A stretch of DNA of 64,000 nucleotides. Source: JAEVLT01 sp964484065. Its GTDB lineage: Bacteria; Bacillota; Bacilli; Bacillales; Cytobacillaceae. The translations under genes were made by a program, and so were the position numbers. The notes under the pieces were generated by a model, which searched no databases, had not been told where the DNA came from, and saw only the letters and a program-made list of their open reading frames with translations. Shown here piece after piece: positions 1-8,197 of the stretch. Numbering within the stretch: position 1 is the stretch's first letter; each line of letters opens with the position of its first letter. The DNA lies in the NCBI GenBank assembly GCA_964484065.1, contig CAZAEW010000011.1:11761-75760 (forward strand), read 5' to 3'.

Positions 1-222
1 CTGGGTGGCAACGGTAATCATGACGGTGAGCATGAGGACAATAAACACCCATGAATGAGCGCTAAAAATGAAATGAAGTACATACCCGACCGCAATTAAT
101 TGAACCGCAGCCCGGATAGTGCCGATGAGTATATCCTTTTCCATTCCTAACTTTTGCCAATAAGATAAAAAAATCGCAAAGGCAACAAAAATTAATGTCA
201 GTAACAATGCTAATATGTTCAT
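1..222 (-). CDS. fetB: FetB-type (UPF0014) ABC permease, 3' part missing
   Basis: Membrane permease of the FetB/YbbM family; E. coli FetAB has been linked to iron export. The visible N-terminal 74 residues begin MNILALLLTLIFVAFAIFLS and form two hydrophobic segments separated by a short basic loop, as expected for this family. The gene runs off the left edge, so its C-terminus is not seen. Its ATG overlaps the TGA of the upstream ATPase gene by one base (TGATG), which implies translational coupling and one transporter. The family call rests on the N-terminal pattern and the partner ATPase. The transported substrate is inference. Confidence 0.75.
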   Translation of the reverse strand, partial: MNILALLLTLIFVAFAIFLSYWQKLGMEKDILIGTIRAAVQLIAVGYVLHFIFSAHSWVFIVLMLTVMITVATQ

Positions 223-962
223 CAGCGATGGTCCTCCTTTTCAAATGAGGATGCGATAAATTCCTGTGTGATCCATTCCGCTGGATGATCAAATACTTCT
301 GCCGTGTGGCCTTGCTCAACGATTTTTCCATCAGCAATCACCCATGTATATTGTCCGACTCTTTTGGCTTGCGGCAGATTATGTGTCACCCACAAAATTG
401 TTTTTCCTTCGTTTGTATGTAAAGTTTGAATCAAGTCTTCAATTTCCAATGCACTATTGGGATCGAGAGAAGCCGTTACTTCATCCAAAAGGAGAATTTC
501 AGGATGATTGGCTAAAGCTCTGGCTAGGGCCACACGTTGTTTTTGACCACCGGAAAGTGAGTGAGCAGTCTGGTCTTTTATGGACCTGGGAAGAGCGGTT
601 TGCTCTAGTAAACTGTCTATTTCTTGTTCAGTCAAGGTTTGTTTAAATAACTTTGGCCCTGTTAAGAGATTGTCGCGAACGCTTCCATTGAGCATGACCG
701 GCATTTGAAAGACCATGCCAATTTTTCTCCGCAATTCCAATACATTTATATGATGATACGGCTGTCCTTTAAAAAAAAGCGAGCCGGAGTCTGGATCGGA
801 CATACGATTCATCAAGGAAAGGAAAGTACTTTTACCTGAACCGGAAGGACCAATGATGGTGATCAATTCGCCTTCTAATACTTTTGCCGAAATCCCTTTT
901 ACAATGGGGACGCCTTTTGGATCGTTTTTGACGACATTATCAATCGTGATTAATGAATTCAT
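222..962 (-). CDS. fetA: ABC transporter ATP-binding protein, FetA type
   Basis: 246-residue ATPase subunit that would energise the adjacent FetB-like permease. Visible motifs are Walker A GPSGSGKST, the Q-loop in GMVFQMP, the signature LSGGQKQR, Walker B ILLLDEVTASLD and the switch His in WVTHN. The length is normal for a single nucleotide-binding domain. The ATG is preceded by GAAGGAA. The gene is the first of the fetA-fetB pair on the minus strand. General ATPases of this kind look alike, so the Fet assignment depends on the overlapping UPF0014 permease. Confidence 0.85.
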   Translation of the reverse strand: MNSLITIDNVVKNDPKGVPIVKGISAKVLEGELITIIGPSGSGKSTFLSLMNRMSDPDSGSLFFKGQPYHHINVLELRRKIGMVFQMPVMLNGSVRDNLLTGPKLFKQTLTEQEIDSLLEQTALPRSIKDQTAHSLSGGQKQRVALARALANHPEILLLDEVTASLDPNSALEIEDLIQTLHTNEGKTILWVTHNLPQAKRVGQYTWVIADGKIVEQGHTAEVFDHPAEWITQEFIASSFEKEDHR

Positions 963-1090
963 GACCGAGTTCCTTCTTTCAGTTTCATTACCGGAGCTTT
1001 TAAAAAAAGTCTGGAAATAAGAGTAATAAATAGCCTTGTCTCTACATTAATAAATATAACAGACTTAATATGAAATGTGGGGTGCTGCAA

Positions 1091-1561
1091 TTGGAAGACC
1101 GTCTATTTCGAAAGGCAATGGGAAATTTCGCTACGGGAATTACAGTCATTACCACAGAAGGAGCAGGAAAGCCTCATGGAATGACGGCCAATGCTTTTGT
1201 ATCTGTTTCCCTGAATCCGAAGCTGGTACTAGTTTCCATAGATAAAAAAGCAAAGATGTTAGGTTTTTTGCAAAACAGGAAAAAATTCGCTGTAAATATC
1301 TTAAGATACGGGCAGAAGAAGGAATCCATGTGTTTTGCAGGTCAGACGAAAGAGGGAGAGCCATATGAATTCGAAATCTTCAAGGATCTTCCAATTGTGC
1401 AAAATGCACTTACGACGATCCTTTGCGAGGTATATAAAGAAGTGGAAGCAGGGGATCATGTTCTTGTTATTGGAGAAGTCACTGATCTAAGGGTAAATGA
1501 TGGAGAGCCTTTATTATATTTTCAAGGGAAATACCGTGAATTCATTTCGAAAAAAGAATAA
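1091..1561 (+). CDS. flavin reductase-like FMN-binding protein
   Basis: About 156 residues, flavin reductase / HpaC-like split-barrel family, which reduces FMN or FAD with NAD(P)H, usually for a partner monooxygenase. Diagnostic features are the N-terminal EDRLFRKAMGNFATGITVIT, the flavin-contact segment MTANAFVSVSLNPKLVLVSI, and the C-terminal PLLYFQGKYRE. I chose the TTG at 1091 because GGGGTG lies six bases upstream and family members usually start M-(D/E)-DR-FR. An ATG at 1070 would add seven residues but has no Shine-Dalgarno sequence. No partner monooxygenase is nearby, so the physiological role is open. Confidence 0.85.
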   Translation: MEDRLFRKAMGNFATGITVITTEGAGKPHGMTANAFVSVSLNPKLVLVSIDKKAKMLGFLQNRKKFAVNILRYGQKKESMCFAGQTKEGEPYEFEIFKDLPIVQNALTTILCEVYKEVEAGDHVLVIGEVTDLRVNDGEPLLYFQGKYREFISKKE

Positions 1562-1610
1562 GGATACTATAATATTGTTATGTAAACTAATTGAGAAGAT
1601 TAAAAATTCT

Positions 1611-1639
1611 AAAAGGGGAAGGGGAACAAATCCTTCCCC
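1611..1639 (-). terminator. terminator of the 61-aa minus-strand gene
   Basis: Stem GGGGAAGG / CCTTCCCC at 1615-1622 and 1632-1639. On the minus strand it is followed by TTTT, so it ends transcription from the 1654-1839 gene. Confidence 0.6.
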
Positions 1640-1653
1640 GATCTGCCATATTT

Positions 1654-1839
1654 TTATGACCTTTGGATAATAGAAGAGCTGAAACTTTTGATCATTCTTT
1701 GCAAATTTCTATGGCCTTCTCTTAATTTAATGGTTTCTTCGATAATTTTTTGAAAATTCTCCAATTCTTTATCTGATGCGTTCAAAATGGATTTGGGAAT
1801 CCCTTCAGCAATTTGTTGTATGTTTAAATCCATGCTCAA
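1654..1839 (-). CDS. small hypothetical protein
   Basis: 61 residues, helical and charged, no membrane segment, no recognised family. It contains IQQIAEGIPKSILNASDKEL and a Lys/Arg-rich C-terminal half. A TTG start at 1839 sits seven bases after GGAAAGGTGG; the ATG two codons later is the alternative. It lies on the same strand as the Sda-like and GerP-like genes and just downstream of the sda terminator. A sporulation role is only a guess from the neighbourhood. Confidence 0.55.
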   Translation of the reverse strand: MSMDLNIQQIAEGIPKSILNASDKELENFQKIIEETIKLREGHRNLQRMIKSFSSSIIQRS

Positions 1840-1980
1840 TCAAATACCACCTTTCCACGCTTTTTGGGACCTGTTTGTCCTCTTTATTACATTTTTCAAA
1901 TTGCTGGGATTTTCCTGCCTTTTGCTTCAAAAACTTATCTACAAGATTCGTCCTTTTTTAATAAAAAGAGCCGTTTAAAC

Positions 1981-2012
1981 AAAAAACGACAGAAATTCAA
2001 TTTTTTCTGCCG
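1981..2012 (-). terminator. terminator of the sda-like gene
   Basis: Minus-strand stem CGGCAGAAA / TTTCTGTCG (one G-U pair) followed by TTTTTTGTTT. It fits the minus direction better than the plus direction, because the wobble pair becomes an A-C mismatch on the plus strand. Confidence 0.7.
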
Positions 2013-2051
2013 CAATAAAAAAACTTATTTTAAATTCCTTAGATGAAACCA

Positions 2052-2186
2052 TTAGTTTATACAGAGGTTTCTTTTTTTAATTTCCTCCAGAAGAATGCTG
2101 ATAAAATCAGGTGAGAGGTTTAATCGCAAGGCATTTTTATAGGCATCAATCAACAAATTATCTTGCAGGATATCAAGTGAGTTCAA
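2052..2186 (-). CDS. sda: sporulation histidine kinase inhibitor, Sda family
   Basis: 44-residue protein of the Sda type. In B. subtilis, Sda binds the dimerisation domain of KinA/KinB and blocks sporulation after DNA damage or during replication. The core DNLLIDAYKNALRLNLSPDF followed by an E-IKKRNL segment matches the Sda helical hairpin (ELLIESY-KA-E-NL-DFI-L-E-EIKRR-L). It starts with TTG at 2186, eight bases after AAGGGG, and has its own terminator downstream. It is short and easily missed. Its position beside GerP-like genes is consistent with a spore-related neighbourhood, but the functional call comes from sequence resemblance only. Confidence 0.8.
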   Translation of the reverse strand: MNSLDILQDNLLIDAYKNALRLNLSPDFISILLEEIKKRNLCIN

Positions 2187-2355
2187 TTCTGTATCCCCTT
2201 TTTTGTTTAATATGGATTATTTTAGTATAATTATTTCAATTATTGACAATTAAGATGGAAATTTCACAGATGTGTCATGAAAAATATGAAAATATTTTAA
2301 AATGTGACGTTTGCCACAGAACATAAAAAAATATCAGGCTTTCAACTCAAGAAGC

Positions 2356-2400
2356 AAACAAAAACAAACACGGCTAATTATGCCGTGTTTGTTTTTGTTT
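2356..2400. terminator. strong bidirectional hairpin terminator
   Basis: Perfect 19-bp stem (arms 2356-2374 and 2382-2400) with a 7-base loop and U-rich tails in both directions. It ends the minus-strand GerP-like group; the last base lies in the stop codon of the 2400-2630 gene. Confidence 0.8.
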
Positions 2401-2630
2401 TAAATAATGCTGTTTTTTATCGATGGACTATCGATAAGATCAGAATCGAGAACACAGGAGATGGGAATAAGAATTGGGACAATATCCCCGTTTTGTTCAC
2501 CAAATCCTTGATTCCGTTTGTACGAGATAAATTGGTCAAAAAGTTGATTTGGCCCTAAATTCAACATCGAGGCATGATCGAGAACATTCAATTTAATTCC
2601 GAGGAGGTTCACAATCATCGGTGCAAACAT
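2400..2630 (-). CDS. GerPA/GerPF-like small spore protein, copy 1
   Basis: 76 residues. It shares with its three neighbours the pattern INLLGIK-N-LDH-S--NLGPN, a central KRNQGFGEQNGD, and an acidic end DSDLIDSPS. This echoes the GerPA/GerPF family, whose members have a small N-terminal strand region, a Gly/Asn-rich middle and a D-DVIDQ tail, and which help germinants cross the coat. The identity is remote and no GerPA-F operon structure is present, so this is a family-level guess. The ATG at 2630 is preceded by GGAGGG. It nearly abuts copy 2 (three bases between), so the two are probably co-transcribed. Confidence 0.6.
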   Translation of the reverse strand: MFAPMIVNLLGIKLNVLDHASMLNLGPNQLFDQFISYKRNQGFGEQNGDIVPILIPISCVLDSDLIDSPSIKNSII

Positions 2631-2633
2631 CAA

Positions 2634-2894
2634 CTATCCCTCCAATGAATTAGGAATATGGTCAGACTCAAAAGAAGATGGGGAATCAATCTGATCCCGG
2701 TCATCAACACAACTCCGATTTGCAGCGAACTCACTGGCGTCGCCAAAGTTTTGCCCGTATCCTTGATTTTTTTTATCAGAATTATGCCATTCCGCTAATA
2801 AATTTTGACCAATGTTAACGGCTGAAGCATTTTCAAAAGAATTAATTTTTATCATAAAAATATTTATATTAATATACGGTACCGGAAATGCCAA
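2634..2894 (-). CDS. GerPA/GerPF-like small spore protein, copy 2
   Basis: 86 residues from a TTG at 2894, six bases after AAGGGGGAG; an upstream extension to 2927 is possible but lacks a ribosome site. It is the most diverged of the four copies. The N-terminus INIFMIKINSFENASAVNIG matches the paralogues' K-N--DH-S-VNLG, then come KKNQGYGQNFGD and the acidic DDRDQIDSPSS. The C-terminal tail is longer than in its sisters. It is likely translated with copy 1. Confidence 0.55.
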   Translation of the reverse strand: MAFPVPYININIFMIKINSFENASAVNIGQNLLAEWHNSDKKNQGYGQNFGDASEFAANRSCVDDRDQIDSPSSFESDHIPNSLEG

Positions 2895-2998
2895 AATATT
2901 CTCCCCCTTATGCCTGAAACTAAACAAAAAGAAGCATGCTGCAAATCTCCGAATCTCTCGGGTTATTCATCATTTATCTCCAGTCTTGGCATTGCCGT

Positions 2999-3235
2999 TT
3001 AAACAACACTATTTTTTGCTGAATTGCTTTCTGACAAATCTGGATCCACGACCCATGAAATGGGAATATTGATCGGTGAAATATCACCATTTTGTTCACC
3101 GACTCCCTGATTTCGTTTATAGGATGTAAATTGATCAATAAATTGATTGGGTCCAAGATTTACATTGGACGTATGGTCAAGTGTGTTGACCTTAAAGCCA
3201 AGCAAATTAATCGCCATTGGGGCTATTATCAACAT
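2999..3235 (-). CDS. GerPA/GerPF-like small spore protein, copy 3
   Basis: 78 residues, closest to copy 1: both contain LDH-S--NLGPNQ--DQF and SYKRNQG-GEQNGDI followed by PI-IPIS-V-D-DL. The ATG at 3235 follows AAAGGAG by six bases. The strong similarity to copy 1 indicates a recent duplication. Function is inferred only from the family resemblance. Confidence 0.6.
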   Translation of the reverse strand: MLIIAPMAINLLGFKVNTLDHTSNVNLGPNQFIDQFTSYKRNQGVGEQNGDISPINIPISWVVDPDLSESNSAKNSVV

Positions 3236-3280
3236 TATCCGCTCCTTTCCGTTAAAAATTCCGAAGCAAAATAGGTCAGT

Positions 3281-3511
3281 CTAATGATTGATTTTTATTG
3301 AAGGGGAGTCGATTATTTCATTATCAATCGTAATATGAATCGGTACAGCAATGATGGTCATATCTGCCATTTGCTGTCCAAAGCCTTGATTCTTTTTTCC
3401 GGCAACATTTTCGTTCACGATAAAATTGGGTCCGAGTGAAACAGCACTAAGATGATCCGGACTGTTAATTTTCATACTGCCAATGTTTACTTTAGCAGGG
3501 ATAAAGAACAA
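3281..3511 (-). CDS. GerPA/GerPF-like small spore protein, copy 4
   Basis: 76 residues from a TTG at 3511, chosen because GAAAGGAG lies seven bases upstream; the longer reading from 3529 would begin at the ribosome site itself. It has the shared K-NSPDHLSAVSLGPN segment, KKNQGFGQQMAD and the tail IDNEIIDSPS. It is the first of the four genes in the direction of transcription. Confidence 0.6.
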   Translation of the reverse strand: MFFIPAKVNIGSMKINSPDHLSAVSLGPNFIVNENVAGKKNQGFGQQMADMTIIAVPIHITIDNEIIDSPSIKINH

Positions 3512-3660
3512 TGGTATTCTCCTTTCCAAAACACATGCAAATATTTGTTATCCTTAAGTCTATTCGAATCCAAAAAAACATATGATAAAAAAATGTTTGA
3601 ACAAACTGTACCTGAAAGTCGAAATTTGCCGTAAAAGTTTTCTTTTAATATGAAGTTTTT

Positions 3661-3692
3661 AAGCGATGACATAAAATGCGTCGCTTTTTTTG
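3661..3692 (+). terminator. terminator-like hairpin without an obvious upstream gene
   Basis: AGCGATG / CGTCGCT stem (one G-U pair) followed by a run of seven T on the plus strand, about 25 bases before the sip promoter. No convincing plus-strand gene ends here. It may insulate the sip promoter or attenuate an untranslated transcript. Confidence 0.4.
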
Positions 3693-3715
3693 TTGAAATT
3701 TGCGATAAATTCACA

Positions 3716-3744
3716 TTGGTAGTGTATACATTTTTTGGTATAAT
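3716..3744 (+). promoter_or_regulatory. sigma-A-like promoter of the signal peptidase gene
   Basis: TTGGTA (3716-3721), 17-base spacer, TATAAT (3739-3744), 30 bases before the ATG at 3774. Confidence 0.65.
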
Positions 3745-3773
3745 TGTTTACATTATGTTGGGGGTGGGGACAG

Positions 3774-4316
3774 ATGACGGATGATGTAAAAAAGGAAATC
3801 TTTTCTTGGGCAAAATCAATCATTCTCGCATTATTAATTGCTTTTATTTGCCGCCACTATTTCTTTTTGCCTTCTATAGTCAAAGGGGAGTCAATGGAAC
3901 CGACATTTCAAGACAACAATCGCATTATCATTAGTAAAATAAGCAGTATTGATCGTTTTGATCTGATTGTTTTCCAGGCACCGGATTCTTCTTCACAATA
4001 TATTAAGAGAGTTATAGGAATTCCGGGCGACCGGGTGGTCATGAGAAATAATGTTTTATATATTAATGGAAAAGAATTCAAAGAGCCATACTTGAATGAT
4101 AAAAAAGGACTTTGTGCTGAGGGTGTTACACCGGATTTTACTCTGAATGAAATAACCGGTCACTCCACAGTGCCGGAAGGATATTATTTTGTACTGGGAG
4201 ACAACCGTACAGCTAGTAAAGACAGCCGTTACTTTGGTTTTATTTCCCAAAAATCAGTCATCGGGGAAGTTAAATTTCGTTTCTATCCTCTTAAAGAAAT
4301 TTCCGTCCCAAAATAA
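3774..4316 (+). CDS. sip: type I signal peptidase
   Basis: 180-residue membrane serine protease that removes signal peptides from exported proteins. One N-terminal membrane segment (about residues 13-30) is followed by the catalytic Ser40 in GESMEPT and Lys78 in YIKRVIGIPGDR, then the conserved LGDNR and SKDSRYFG boxes. It resembles the SipS/SipT prokaryotic-type enzymes. The ATG at 3774 is preceded by GGGGGTGGGGAC; an upstream in-frame start at 3744 overlaps the -10 box and is unlikely. It is monocistronic behind its own promoter. Confidence 0.93.
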   Translation: MTDDVKKEIFSWAKSIILALLIAFICRHYFFLPSIVKGESMEPTFQDNNRIIISKISSIDRFDLIVFQAPDSSSQYIKRVIGIPGDRVVMRNNVLYINGKEFKEPYLNDKKGLCAEGVTPDFTLNEITGHSTVPEGYYFVLGDNRTASKDSRYFGFISQKSVIGEVKFRFYPLKEISVPK

Positions 4317-4557
4317 GCAAACTATCAAAATCTGGGATTTCGATCTCAGGTTTTTGAATGAAAAATCGAATCATTCAATAAGACAAATGAATTCACCACT
4401 TTTTTACACAGTGTTTATAATATAAACGGCATATGAACATGTTTTATTTTGGCAAAAATTTTGATTAACATCTAGATAAACACGAACAAAGAGAGAAACA
4501 GGGATTTGCCAATCTGTTTAAAACAGTTTGATAAGTCTTAAATCGGAGGTTAATCAA

Positions 4558-5184
4558 TTGGGATCTATAAAAATTTTAATTGTCGATGATCAAGCGCTCA
4601 ATCGGGAAAGTCTAACGATTATGTTGAATTTGGAAAAGGATATGGAGGTCATCGGAGCTGCTCAGGATGGGCTCGAGGCTATTTTTCTTTGTAAGGAACT
4701 ATTGCCCGATGTGGTTTTGATGGATACGATTTTGCCCAATATGGATGGAGTCACTGCTGCCCAAAAAATAAAAGCAGCATGGCCGCAAACAAAGATTATC
4801 ATCCGTGTTGAGGAGCAGACAACATCTGATGTTGTTCGTGCCTTAGAATACGGGGCAGAAGGGTATTTATTGAAATCAACCCATCCTCGTCACTTAGTGA
4901 ACAGCATTCGCATTTTATATTCCGGCGGATCACTCGTCACAAAGGAAATGGCAACTCATTTATTATCTTTAACTCAGAAAAATCGACACCTCAAACCAAA
5001 AGGGAAACGCCAGAAGAAGGTTGATTTCAACAACCAAGAAGAACTTGTCCTGAAGCTGATTTCCAAGGGATTTAAAGAAAAGGAGATTGAGGATGGATTA
5101 TTTATGAGCAGCGGAATATTAAAAAACGTAATATCCACGATTTTTTCCAAGTTTGAGGGAAAAGAAAAAATCAATTTGATGACG
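4558..5184 (+). CDS. NarL-like response regulator with a degenerate output domain
   Basis: About 209 residues from a TTG at 4558, eight bases after CGGAGG. The receiver domain (residues 1-120) has the acidic pair in IVDDQ, the phospho-acceptor Asp56 in VLMDTILPNMDG and the Lys in YLLKS. The C-terminal part (about 160-209) aligns with a LuxR/GerE helix-turn-helix by position, but the usual T-RE-EVL-L---G-S--EIA signature is poor (NQEELVLKLISKGFKEKEIE), so DNA binding is uncertain. It precedes a hybrid kinase and a CheR-type gene and may be their regulator, although 270 bases and a separate promoter intervene. Confidence 0.8.
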
Positions 5185-5289
5185 TAAAAAGTATAAAAAT
5201 CAGTTCATACAGCCTATAAAAGAATGCGCTTCCAACTAATTCACTACATAATTCACCAGAAAGTTTCAATCTCATATCCTGTCTGATGA

Positions 5290-5318
5290 TTGTTTAATTA
5301 TTATCTTTATAATATAAT
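5290..5318 (+). promoter_or_regulatory. sigma-A-like promoter of the hybrid kinase operon
   Basis: TTGTTT (5290-5295), 17-base spacer, TATAAT (5313-5318), in the 270-base gap before the kinase ATG at 5456. Confidence 0.5.
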
Positions 5319-5455
5319 ACTTTATGAATTTTCAGTTTTTATAATTTTTCGTATTTTAGAAAAAGAATAGATTTTTGGAATGCACATTCAGTTAAATCAC
5401 ATAGTGTCGAATTGGAGATGTTTGATTCTGCAAAAATCAATAGGATGGAGACGAT

Positions 5456-8197
5456 ATGAAATTTAAAACAAAGCTTTATAGTGGATTAGGCCTGATTTTG
5501 GGGCTGTTAACCATTTTTTTAGTGATCTTGCTCAAAATGGTAAATAGTCAAACGGTTAGTATGAATGAAATGGTAACAGACTTAGCTGAAAGAAAAAGAC
5601 TGACATCAACTGTTCAGTTTGAAATCAGTAACATGGGAAGAGAGTTAAGCGACATTGCTTCACTGCCTCCGAAACAATTTCTCCCTCAAACTGAGAATGA
5701 ATGGGAACGGTCACGCTTACAAATCCATTCATCCCTTGAGGCATTAAAGAAAATGGATACGAGAAAAGAGACCCAGGATTTAATCGCGAAATTTAATACG
5801 CTCTATAAGCCTTATGAGGATGTAGGAGAACAAATGATTCTTTTACAAAAAACGAATCAACAAGCCGACTTGGATAAGCTTCTTTTCGTGGATGTCAAAC
5901 AAAACCGCGAACGTCTGCAGCAAATAACCGATCTATTGTACTCCCTCCAGGAGCAGGAAATGAAAGATCAGCTTTTGCGCTCCCGCCAAACTTATACTGC
6001 AGCTCTTAACTTAATTTATATTTATCTGTTTATTTCTTTTATAATCGTCATCGGTGTAGCAGTTTGGATCATAAAAGGATTGACCAATAATCTGAATAAA
6101 GTAACTACTGTCATGAGTAACTTGGCTGCACATCGCGGTTCATCGCTTCCGCGTATTGAGGTTACCTCCAAGGATGAAATTGGCGCTATTGCGGTTGCCT
6201 ATAATAATATGGCGCATGCTTTGGAAGAAAGAACGGTTCAAGAACGAACTTTAGTAGAAAAAGCGGAGGAACACAGCTGGTTAAAAACAAAGGTAGCGGA
6301 AATCACTTCCATTTATGCCTCTGCAGAAGATTTCACTACACTGGCAAAGGTGTTTGTTAATAAGCTAACCCCGCTTGTCGGTGCACAATATGGCGTATTT
6401 TACATAAGACAGGGTACCGAAGATCAGCAATGGTTTGAAAAAATGTCTTCATATGCCACACTCCATGATCAGAATGCTTTAAAAAATGTTCGCTTTGGTG
6501 AAGGTTTGATTGGTCAGTGTGCTGCCGAGAAAAAACCCATCATTCTTTCCGATCTCCCGGAAGATTATGTAAAAATTTCCTCAGGCAGCGGATTAGGGAC
6601 TCCCAAAAATATTTATATCCTTCCCGCAGAATATGAAGGGGAAGTTCTCGCGGTACTAGAGGTGGCGACTTTCAAAACGTTTACACCCATCCAGCTGGAA
6701 CTGCTGTTTGAAGTGATGAACCATATCGGAATTACGGTCAATAGCATTGGAAATCGCATGCAGGTAAAAAAATTGCTTCAGGATTCACAGGCTCTAACTG
6801 AAGAGCTGCAAACACAATCAGAGGAACTGCAAATGCAGCAGGAAGAGCTGAGGGCAATCAACGAGGAGCTTGAAACACAATATAAAAGCTCTGAGCAGAA
6901 AAAGGAAGAACTTGAACGGATTAGTATTATGCTGGAGGAAAAAGCACAGGAGCTTTCCCTCACTTCACAATATAAAACGGAATTTCTTGCCAATATGTCT
7001 CATGAACTGCGGACACCGCTTAACAGTATGCTCATTCTTGCGCAAATGCTGCTTGAAAAGAAAAACGAGAACTTAACAGCGAAACAAATTGAATATATCG
7101 AGACCATCCATACATCAGGAAACGATTTGCTTCATTTAATTAATGAAATTCTTGATTTAGCCAAGGTGGAGGCGGGAAAAATCGAAGTGGTCCCTGGTGT
7201 TGTCGAAATGGACAGCATTAAATCATTTGTTGATGGTTATTTTACTCCTTTGGTACGTCAAAAAGGATTAGAATTCAAATTAATCATGGATGATCAATTG
7301 CCGAAATCTTTTTATACAGACGAGCACCGGCTCCATCAAATTTTACGGAATTTGTTGTCAAATGCTTACAAATTTACCGAAAAAGGAACCATTACGCTAA
7401 AGATACAATCAGCCAGCAATCATGTAATTGATCAGACTGAGCCGATGATCCGCTTTACTGTCACTGATACAGGAATTGGAATCCCTAAAGAAAAACTTGA
7501 GATGATTTTTGATGCTTTTGTCCAGGCAGATGGTACAACAAGCCGGAAATACGGCGGTACCGGGCTGGGATTATCGATCAGCAGCGAAATTGCCCAATTA
7601 CTGGGCGGCTATTTGAAAGTAACCAGTGAAGAAGGTCAGGGAAGTTCGTTCTCCCTCATACTTCCAAATATCCAAGAACTTCATTCGGACCATCATCAAG
7701 TTCCATTATCCCAGACGGCGGCTGCCCAAGAAGAGGAAGAAGCCATGTCTCTGCCTGCGTGGACGGGAATTGTCAAAGGAACCGAGCAGATGGGAGAAGA
7801 TCATCAAACGATTGTCTCCTTGGTCAAAGGCAAAAAGATTCTCATTGTAGATGACGATATGCGCAATATCTTTGCATTGTCAGCAGCTTTGGAAGAATTC
7901 GAAGTAGAAGTTTTGTTTGCCGAAAACGGCCGGGAAGCCATCGATACTTTATTGGAGAATCCTCACATTGATCTTGTCATGATGGACATCATGATGCCTG
8001 AAATGGATGGATTTGAGGCAATGCGAAGAATTCGAAAGATGAAAGAATTCCAAGACTTACCGATCATCGCTCTGACAGCAAAAGCTATGAAACATAATCG
8101 TGAGCAGTGCATTGAGGCAGGTGCCTCAGATTATATTAGCAAGCCTGTTGATTTAGATCAGCTGTATTCGCTGATTCAGGTATGGCTGTATAGATAG
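5456..8197 (+). CDS. hybrid sensor histidine kinase, RsbK-like architecture
   Basis: 913 residues. Domains in order: membrane segment (about 8-28), extracytoplasmic helical bundle of the CHASE3 kind (30-180), second membrane segment (about 184-206), HAMP (207-262), GAF (about 285-425), coiled coil rich in EEL repeats (440-500), HisKA with His516 in MSHELRTPL, HATPase_c with DTGIGIP and GGTGLGLSIS, and a C-terminal receiver with Asp844 in MMDIMMPEMDG. The order TM-CHASE3-TM-HAMP-GAF-HisKA-HATPase-REC followed directly by a CheR-type methyltransferase is that of B. cereus RsbK-RsbM, which controls SigB. No RsbY phosphatase or sigB is in the window. Start is ATG after GGATGGAG. Confidence 0.88.
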   Translation: MKFKTKLYSGLGLILGLLTIFLVILLKMVNSQTVSMNEMVTDLAERKRLTSTVQFEISNMGRELSDIASLPPKQFLPQTENEWERSRLQIHSSLEALKKMDTRKETQDLIAKFNTLYKPYEDVGEQMILLQKTNQQADLDKLLFVDVKQNRERLQQITDLLYSLQEQEMKDQLLRSRQTYTAALNLIYIYLFISFIIVIGVAVWIIKGLTNNLNKVTTVMSNLAAHRGSSLPRIEVTSKDEIGAIAVAYNNMAHALEERTVQERTLVEKAEEHSWLKTKVAEITSIYASAEDFTTLAKVFVNKLTPLVGAQYGVFYIRQGTEDQQWFEKMSSYATLHDQNALKNVRFGEGLIGQCAAEKKPIILSDLPEDYVKISSGSGLGTPKNIYILPAEYEGEVLAVLEVATFKTFTPIQLELLFEVMNHIGITVNSIGNRMQVKKLLQDSQALTEELQTQSEELQMQQEELRAINEELETQYKSSEQKKEELERISIMLEEKAQELSLTSQYKTEFLANMSHELRTPLNSMLILAQMLLEKKNENLTAKQIEYIETIHTSGNDLLHLINEILDLAKVEAGKIEVVPGVVEMDSIKSFVDGYFTPLVRQKGLEFKLIMDDQLPKSFYTDEHRLHQILRNLLSNAYKFTEKGTITLKIQSASNHVIDQTEPMIRFTVTDTGIGIPKEKLEMIFDAFVQADGTTSRKYGGTGLGLSISSEIAQLLGGYLKVTSEEGQGSSFSLILPNIQELHSDHHQVPLSQTAAAQEEEEAMSLPAWTGIVKGTEQMGEDHQTIVSLVKGKKILIVDDDMRNIFALSAALEEFEVEVLFAENGREAIDTLLENPHIDLVMMDIMMPEMDGFEAMRRIRKMKEFQDLPIIALTAKAMKHNREQCIEAGASDYISKPVDLDQLYSLIQVWLYR

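Noticed and set aside
3452..3714. Short ORFs on both strands between the GerP-like genes and sip
   Set aside because: No ribosome sites; region contains the sip promoter and an orphan hairpin.
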